64,000 nucleotides of DNA from Polytrichum commune. Lineage: Eukaryota; Streptophyta; Polytrichopsida; Polytrichales; Polytrichaceae. The notes under the pieces are model-generated. The model made no database searches. It worked only from the letters and a program-made list of their open reading frames with translations, and was not told the DNA's origin. Location of the stretch: positions 38,956,527 to 39,020,526 of the forward strand of contig OX485808.1 in NCBI GenBank assembly GCA_950295325.1, written 5' to 3'. Position numbers and translations under genes: made by a program. Positions 59,801 to 64,000 of the stretch are shown here, one piece after another. Within the stretch, counting starts at the first letter, position 1, and each line of letters begins with the position of its first letter.

Positions 59801-62800
59801 CCATTGGAAGCCATCTTGGGGACCCGTCAATTTATTTATTTTGTTTCAATTTGGTCTCAGGTGAGGGCTTGTATGGTTTTAATTTCTGAATTTTCTAGCT
59901 AAGGTGCTTGTGGGAGAGCTCCAAAGGGAGGGCCCTAGGCCTCTGTCGGATCCGACAGCCCATTGGAAGCCATCTTGGGGACCCGTCAATTTATTTATTT
60001 TGTTTCAATTTGGTCTCAGGTGAGGGCTGAGGTGAGGGCTTGTATGGTTTTTTTTCCAAATTTTCTAGCTAATGTGCTTGTGGGAGAGGGCTTATGGGGC
60101 TTAGACGTTTGTTGTTTGTTCAATTTGATTTGATTTTGCTTATGGTTGAGGGCTATTGTGAGGGCTTTTTGGGTTGTATTTTGTGAAATCTTGGGTTAGG
60201 GTGCTAATGAGAGAGGTTTGAAGGGGGCCTAAGAGGTTAGTTTTTAGTTGAAATTGATTTGATTTTGCTTTGAGAAAGGGCTGATGTGTGGGCTTGTTTC
60301 GTTTTATTTCGTGAATTTTCTGGTTAGGGGGCTAGTGGGAGAGGGCTTAGGAGGGCTTTGAGGTTTTCTTTTTGTTGAAATAGATTTGATTTAGCTTATG
60401 GGCTCGGGCAGATGTGAGGGCTTGGATGGTTTTTTTTCTGGGATTTCTGGTTAAGGTGCTAGTGGGAGAGCTTTGAAGGGGGGCTTAGAGGTTTGCTTTG
60501 GTTGAAATTGATTTGCCTTTGCTTATGGGTGAGGGCGGGTATGGTTTTTTTTAAATTTTCTAGCTAGTGTCCTAGTGGGAGCGGGCTGAAGTGATGGCTT
60601 GAGAGGTTTGTTTTAGTTGCAAATGATTTGACTTTGCTTTTGGGAGAGGTCAAATGGGTTCCCACTTCGGAACCTTTTAAAGTGGTCATTCTTATGCATA
60701 TTTTGTTCATTTGGCTAGTCCTCACCTTTGTAACTAATTGCTTCTCAGGAGATCATTGAGATGGTGGGGGATGGAGAGTCTTTGGATGTTGGGGTTCGCA
60801 ATGGTACTAAGTCATGCCTTAGTCTTGAGGAGCATAAGGAGCAAGGGTCTCCGTTGTCACTTGCTGAAAATATTGGGCTTACACCAGGTAGTAGCGAACC
60901 CCATACACCCGGGATACCACTCTGTGGCTCACCTACAGAATCGGATGTCGGTGTTCGTGCAATGGAGTATCGGATTCGTTACAATTTAAAGAAAGATAGT
61001 TTCTCAGTTGTTGAGGGCATGAGGATACAACCGGTAAAAAAGTCCTCTATGAGAATCTCCCTCTGCACGTTGATTCACATGCCATTGGTTCGCCCAACCC
61101 TCCGCAGCGACGTTACAAAGCTCATGGCGGCATTTCAATTTGGATACTGAGCTGGGTCTGCCACTTTGTACGTGTCTACTACAAATGAGTATGGAGATAA
61201 TCAATTTATTTCTGCGAAAGACATGCGTGAATGGGGAGAGCTATGGATTGCAGAAAATGATAAGTTTGAGTCTTTTCTACGCGCGGATAAGGACTTGATG
61301 AGCCTCAATGGATGTATGTTCTTCGTGTATGATGGTAACCACCGCTTGCTTGCTTGGAAGGAGTGTATCGAATCAGATCACAAGGACGATGCACTTTGGT
61401 ATGAGAAGCATAGTTGCCCAGAATGTGTTGTCCTCGACACAACGGGTGGGCGTGGAGACGTCCTTAACGCAATGCACGACATTAACAAGTAAGTATGTTA
61501 GTTTTTCAAATTGTTTTTTCCTTCATTTTTTGATTGGCATCTAATGGCATTTATCTCAACCGCAACAGGGCTAACCAGACCGCTCACGTTAAAACTAGCC
61601 TCGTACACACTCTACACGGCATTCAAAAATACGGTTCGTATGATCTTAGCTACTACCAGCCATTATTGACCGAGGAGCAACTCCAAGCATGCAAGAGCAG
61701 AGGCCCCAAGAGCCCTTGGTACCCGCTGACCCAAGACCTTATGGTGTCCTTCATTTTCAATGTAAGTCACTCCAAATTCCTCAACCTTCTACTTCGCATT
61801 CATTACTCTTAGTCATGATCTTACAATTTCGAATATATGTTCAACAAGAGATAGCCGATGTGGTAGATGAGGCAGCCCAAATGTACAAGGAGGAAGTTCC
61901 TCCAGAGGAGCAATCTGGGAACCGGTTGGGTGAGGTATTGGACGCTGTGATTAAGAAGACGACTGAGGAACTTGGTCACAAGTTTAACAAACAACAATCA
62001 ATCGCAAACCCCGCCCTTAGAAAACAGTTCCTAGAGGAGGTACGTTTTGGTTGAATTAAATTTGAATGTCCTTATGGGAAAGGTCCTTATTGTTGAGGGC
62101 TATTGTGAGGGCTTGTATGGTTGTATTTTGTGGAATTTCAGAATTGGGGGCTAATGAGAGAGCTTTGAAGGGGCGCTTAGAGGCTTCGAATTTGTTGAAA
62201 TTGATTTGATTTTGGTTATGGATGAGGGTTGAGGTAAGGGCTTGTATGGTTTTAATTTTTGAATTTCTGGCTAGGGGGCTAATGAGAGAGGTTTGAAGGG
62301 GGGCTTAGATGTTTGTTTTTTTGTTAAATTTGATTTGATTTTGCTTTGCGAAAGGGCTAATGCGTGGGCTCATATGGTTTTAATTTTTGAATTTCTGGTT
62401 AAGGTGCTAGTGGGAGAGCTCCAAAGGGAGGGCCCTGGGCCTCTGTCGGATCCGACAGCCCCAGGGTAGCCACCTTGGGGACCTCTCATGTTATTTTTTT
62501 TTGCTTCAATTTGGTCTGAGGTGAGGGCTGGGATGGTTTTTTTTTCGCATTTTCTTGCTAAGGTGCTTGTGGGGGAGGGCTTAGGGGGGCTTAGAGGTAT
62601 TCATTTTGTTGAAATCGATTTGATTTAGCTTATTGTGAGGGCTTGTATGGTTGTATTTTGAGAAATTTCTGGTTAGGGTGCTAACCAGAGAGGTTTGAAG
62701 GGGGCCTAAGAGGTTAGTTTTTAGTTGAAATAGATTTGATTTGAATGTGCTTATGGGAGAGGTCTCAAGTGAGGGCTTACTGCTAGCATTCTTTGCAGCA

Positions 62801-64000
62801 TTTTCTGAGAATATATTCTCAAATTTACTTCGCCTTCTTTTTTGATTGCAATTGTTTCAGATTACTAGGCATTATAGCGCCCACCATTCTCAAAAGATTG
62901 AGATGACATTGGAGAAATTGCAACTTATTGCCACAGCTGCAGTGGAGCCAGAGTATAAAGTCCGTTGGTTGAAGTGGTGGAACAGTGGAAGTTTCAATCG
63001 TGAAGCTATCCGGTTTCCCAAAAGTCCTGCAAGCGAGGACACCTTGAAACCTTGGCTCAATAAAGCTGCGTTTTGGGCAGGGGTATGTCTATACTCCTTA
63101 TCCATCCTTACCTTTCAACTCTTCCTTTTGTGCCAATTCTTATCTTGGCCTTGAATTTATCCACAGCTAGAGGATGCCGCGGTCAAGGAGTTACCCGATA
63201 TACTTAATGCCTTGGGTGGGCTTGACGGAGACGTGGAAGTTGATTCATTGCCGGATTACTTGGAGAAGTGGCGAATCTGTCTCTGGGATAAGGCGTTCAT
63301 TGGTCACTTCTCAGGGTCAGATATATACGGAAAGGGGACGTGGTGGAAGGATGTCAAAGGCGCTGACAACATTGTCAAGCGCTTAATCTGTAGGTACGTT
63401 AGTTGGAAAATCTTGTGTTCACCTCATTTATTTCAAACCATTTGTTTTCTAAGTTGCTAATTGGCCTCCCTCCTTCGTTGTCAAGGTACATCAAACACGA
63501 GCTCTTCAAGAAGAAGGCTTTGAAGAAGCTCCCTCCGTTTCTTGATGCATGGTCTGATTCCTCTTCACCTACCTTCATATTTTCCCCGGCTCAAAAGCGC
63601 AACTTCTCCCTCCCGCATCTCCGCGAGTGTTGTTGGTACTTGGAATGTAAGAAGACGTGGCAACCGGATGAGGAGGCGGAGTTGAAGATTCGGCTCTCCG
63701 GTGGAGAGCCTTCCCTGCCTCCTGCTCAAAGCGATGAGGTTGTTCTCCTTGACAGTCAACTTCCGGAGGCGGATGAGGTTGTTGCGACTGTCGATGAGGC
63801 CAACACACAGAAGTCCAAGAGGAGGAAGCGTGCAACTCAAGACGAATCATCACTCAAGAAGCGCGCGAGGAAGCTCAAGACTGTGGAGGATGATCCCCCT
63901 CCCCCTGCTTCACCTGAGGCGGCAGTTGCATCTACTCCATCTCTTAGTGAAGTTCCTACTCTATCCAGGCCACCTCCTCCGCCCATTCTTTCATCTACTA
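56881..64000 (+). CDS. DGNHR-motif (ParB/sulfiredoxin-fold-like?) nuclear protein gene, at least 7 exons, runs off the window
   Basis: Exons: 56881-57186 (least certain), 60749-61488, 61569-61761, 61851-62039, 62861-63082, 63167-63393, 63486-64000 and beyond. All joins keep phase with good GT-AG sites. Exon 1 encodes a basic Arg/Ser-rich segment. Exon 2 encodes 'FVYDGNHRLLAWKE' (DGNHR codons start at 61331). A D/G-x-N/x-H-R box next to a helix is typical of the ParB/sulfiredoxin nuclease-like fold, but this is a motif-level guess. Later exons have Trp-rich segments (KVRWLKWWNS, KWRICLWDKAF, GTWWKDV) that I do not recognise. The last exon has a bipartite nuclear-localisation-like stretch (KSKRRKR...KKRARKLK) and a Pro-rich tail. 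An in-frame TGA at 61148-61150 interrupts exon 2, with the same frame continuing coherently after it. So this copy may be a pseudogene, or the stop may be a recent mutation or a sequencing error. Introns 1 and 4 are filled by a shared satellite. Confidence 0.6.
57600..60660 (+). repeat. ~128-bp satellite array filling intron 1 of the DGNHR gene
   Basis: Direct repeats of a G-rich unit. In the clearest part the word CTGGTTAGGGGGCTAATGAG starts at 59054, 59182, 59310 and 59438, an exact 128-bp period. Related 'ct.gttag' words at 58244, 58373, 58501, 58629 and 58756 keep 127-129 bp. Units share 'ctgaggtgagggcttgtatgg', 'tttgaaggggggcttagagg' and 'gaaattgatttgatttt'. Some units are longer (~170 bp) because they carry a GGCCC..palindrome..GGGACC block. 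Each unit contains AGGTGAGGGC, which resembles a splice donor. Confidence 0.88.
57642..57657. repeat. 16-bp palindrome CTGTCGGATCCGACAG, first of seven
   Basis: A perfect palindrome found at 57642, 57994, 58804, 59943 and 62443, and with changes at 59613 (ends TCTGACAA) and 59784 (starts TTGTC). In the best copies (58804, 62443) it is nested in a longer hairpin with CCCTGGG on the left and CCCAGGG on the right. It is followed by 'ccaccttggggacctctca' in most copies. It could be a stem-loop in the transcript or a dimeric protein-binding site. Confidence 0.85.
62060..62770 (+). repeat. Second block of the same satellite, in intron 4 of the DGNHR gene
   Basis: Same units and same orientation as the intron 1 array ('gagggcttgtatggttgtat', 'gctaatgagagaggtttgaag', 'gatttgattttg'), including one palindrome unit (62443-62458) with the flanking GGGCCCTGGGCC context. 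It occupies nearly all of the 821-nt intron 62040-62860 and stops short of the exon borders. The four short introns of the gene (80, 89, 84 and 92 nt) lack it. Confidence 0.85.

Overview
This is nuclear DNA of a land plant. The evidence is spliceosomal genes with short GT-AG introns, a leucine-rich-repeat receptor kinase built from in-phase LRR exons (two of them exactly 72 nt), a plant-type acyl-protein thioesterase, and many plant-style class II DNA transposons and MITEs in AT-rich spacer. Coding exons are clearly richer in GC than the spacer. I cannot name the species. A non-flowering plant (bryophyte, lycophyte or fern) is my guess, held with low confidence. I saw no LTR retrotransposon coding region, rRNA, tRNA or CRISPR.

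Layout. 1-15.6 kb is gene-poor and holds a 1.5-kb CACTA-type element with CAT target duplications, a decayed pogo/Tigger-like element, two PIF/Harbinger-type elements with TAA duplications (one containing a second pogo-like element), a foldback element and several MITEs. 15.65-26.95 kb (+) is a complete LRR receptor-like kinase in 15 exons (783 aa). 27.3-29.3 kb is a graveyard of duplicated pieces of that kinase and of the gene that faces it. 29.95-33.47 kb (-) is a complete nine-exon acyl-protein thioesterase/carboxylesterase-like gene (327 aa). Kinase and thioesterase converge, and the graveyard looks like a tandem duplication of their touching 3' ends. 34-47 kb is again transposon-rich spacer: a second, inverted CACTA copy, pogo-like transposase debris, a textbook 175-bp TA-flanked MITE, a large foldback and a 208-bp tandem triplication.

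47-64 kb is different in character. It holds (1) a multi-exon minus-strand gene with an FCP1/NLI-interacting-factor-like phosphatase domain whose first motif reads DLNG, plus repeat-built C-terminal exons; (2) an apparently intact two-exon 1172-aa MULE-type transposase with a Cys/His WRKY-GCM1-like region, a D..D core and a SWIM zinc finger; and (3), divergent from it, a plus-strand gene of at least seven exons with a DGNHR motif suggestive of the ParB/sulfiredoxin fold, an in-frame TGA, and two introns filled by the same ~128-bp satellite, some of whose units carry the 16-bp palindrome CTGTCGGATCCGACAG. The window ends inside this gene. These three genes may be independent, or may be cargo and machinery of one large Mutator-like element. 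The sequence alone does not decide this, but it is the most interesting possibility here.

Gene models were assembled by eye from reading-frame phase, splice-site fit and family motifs. The kinase, thioesterase and MULE models close exactly in frame. The FCP1-like and DGNHR genes are partly uncertain at their ends.
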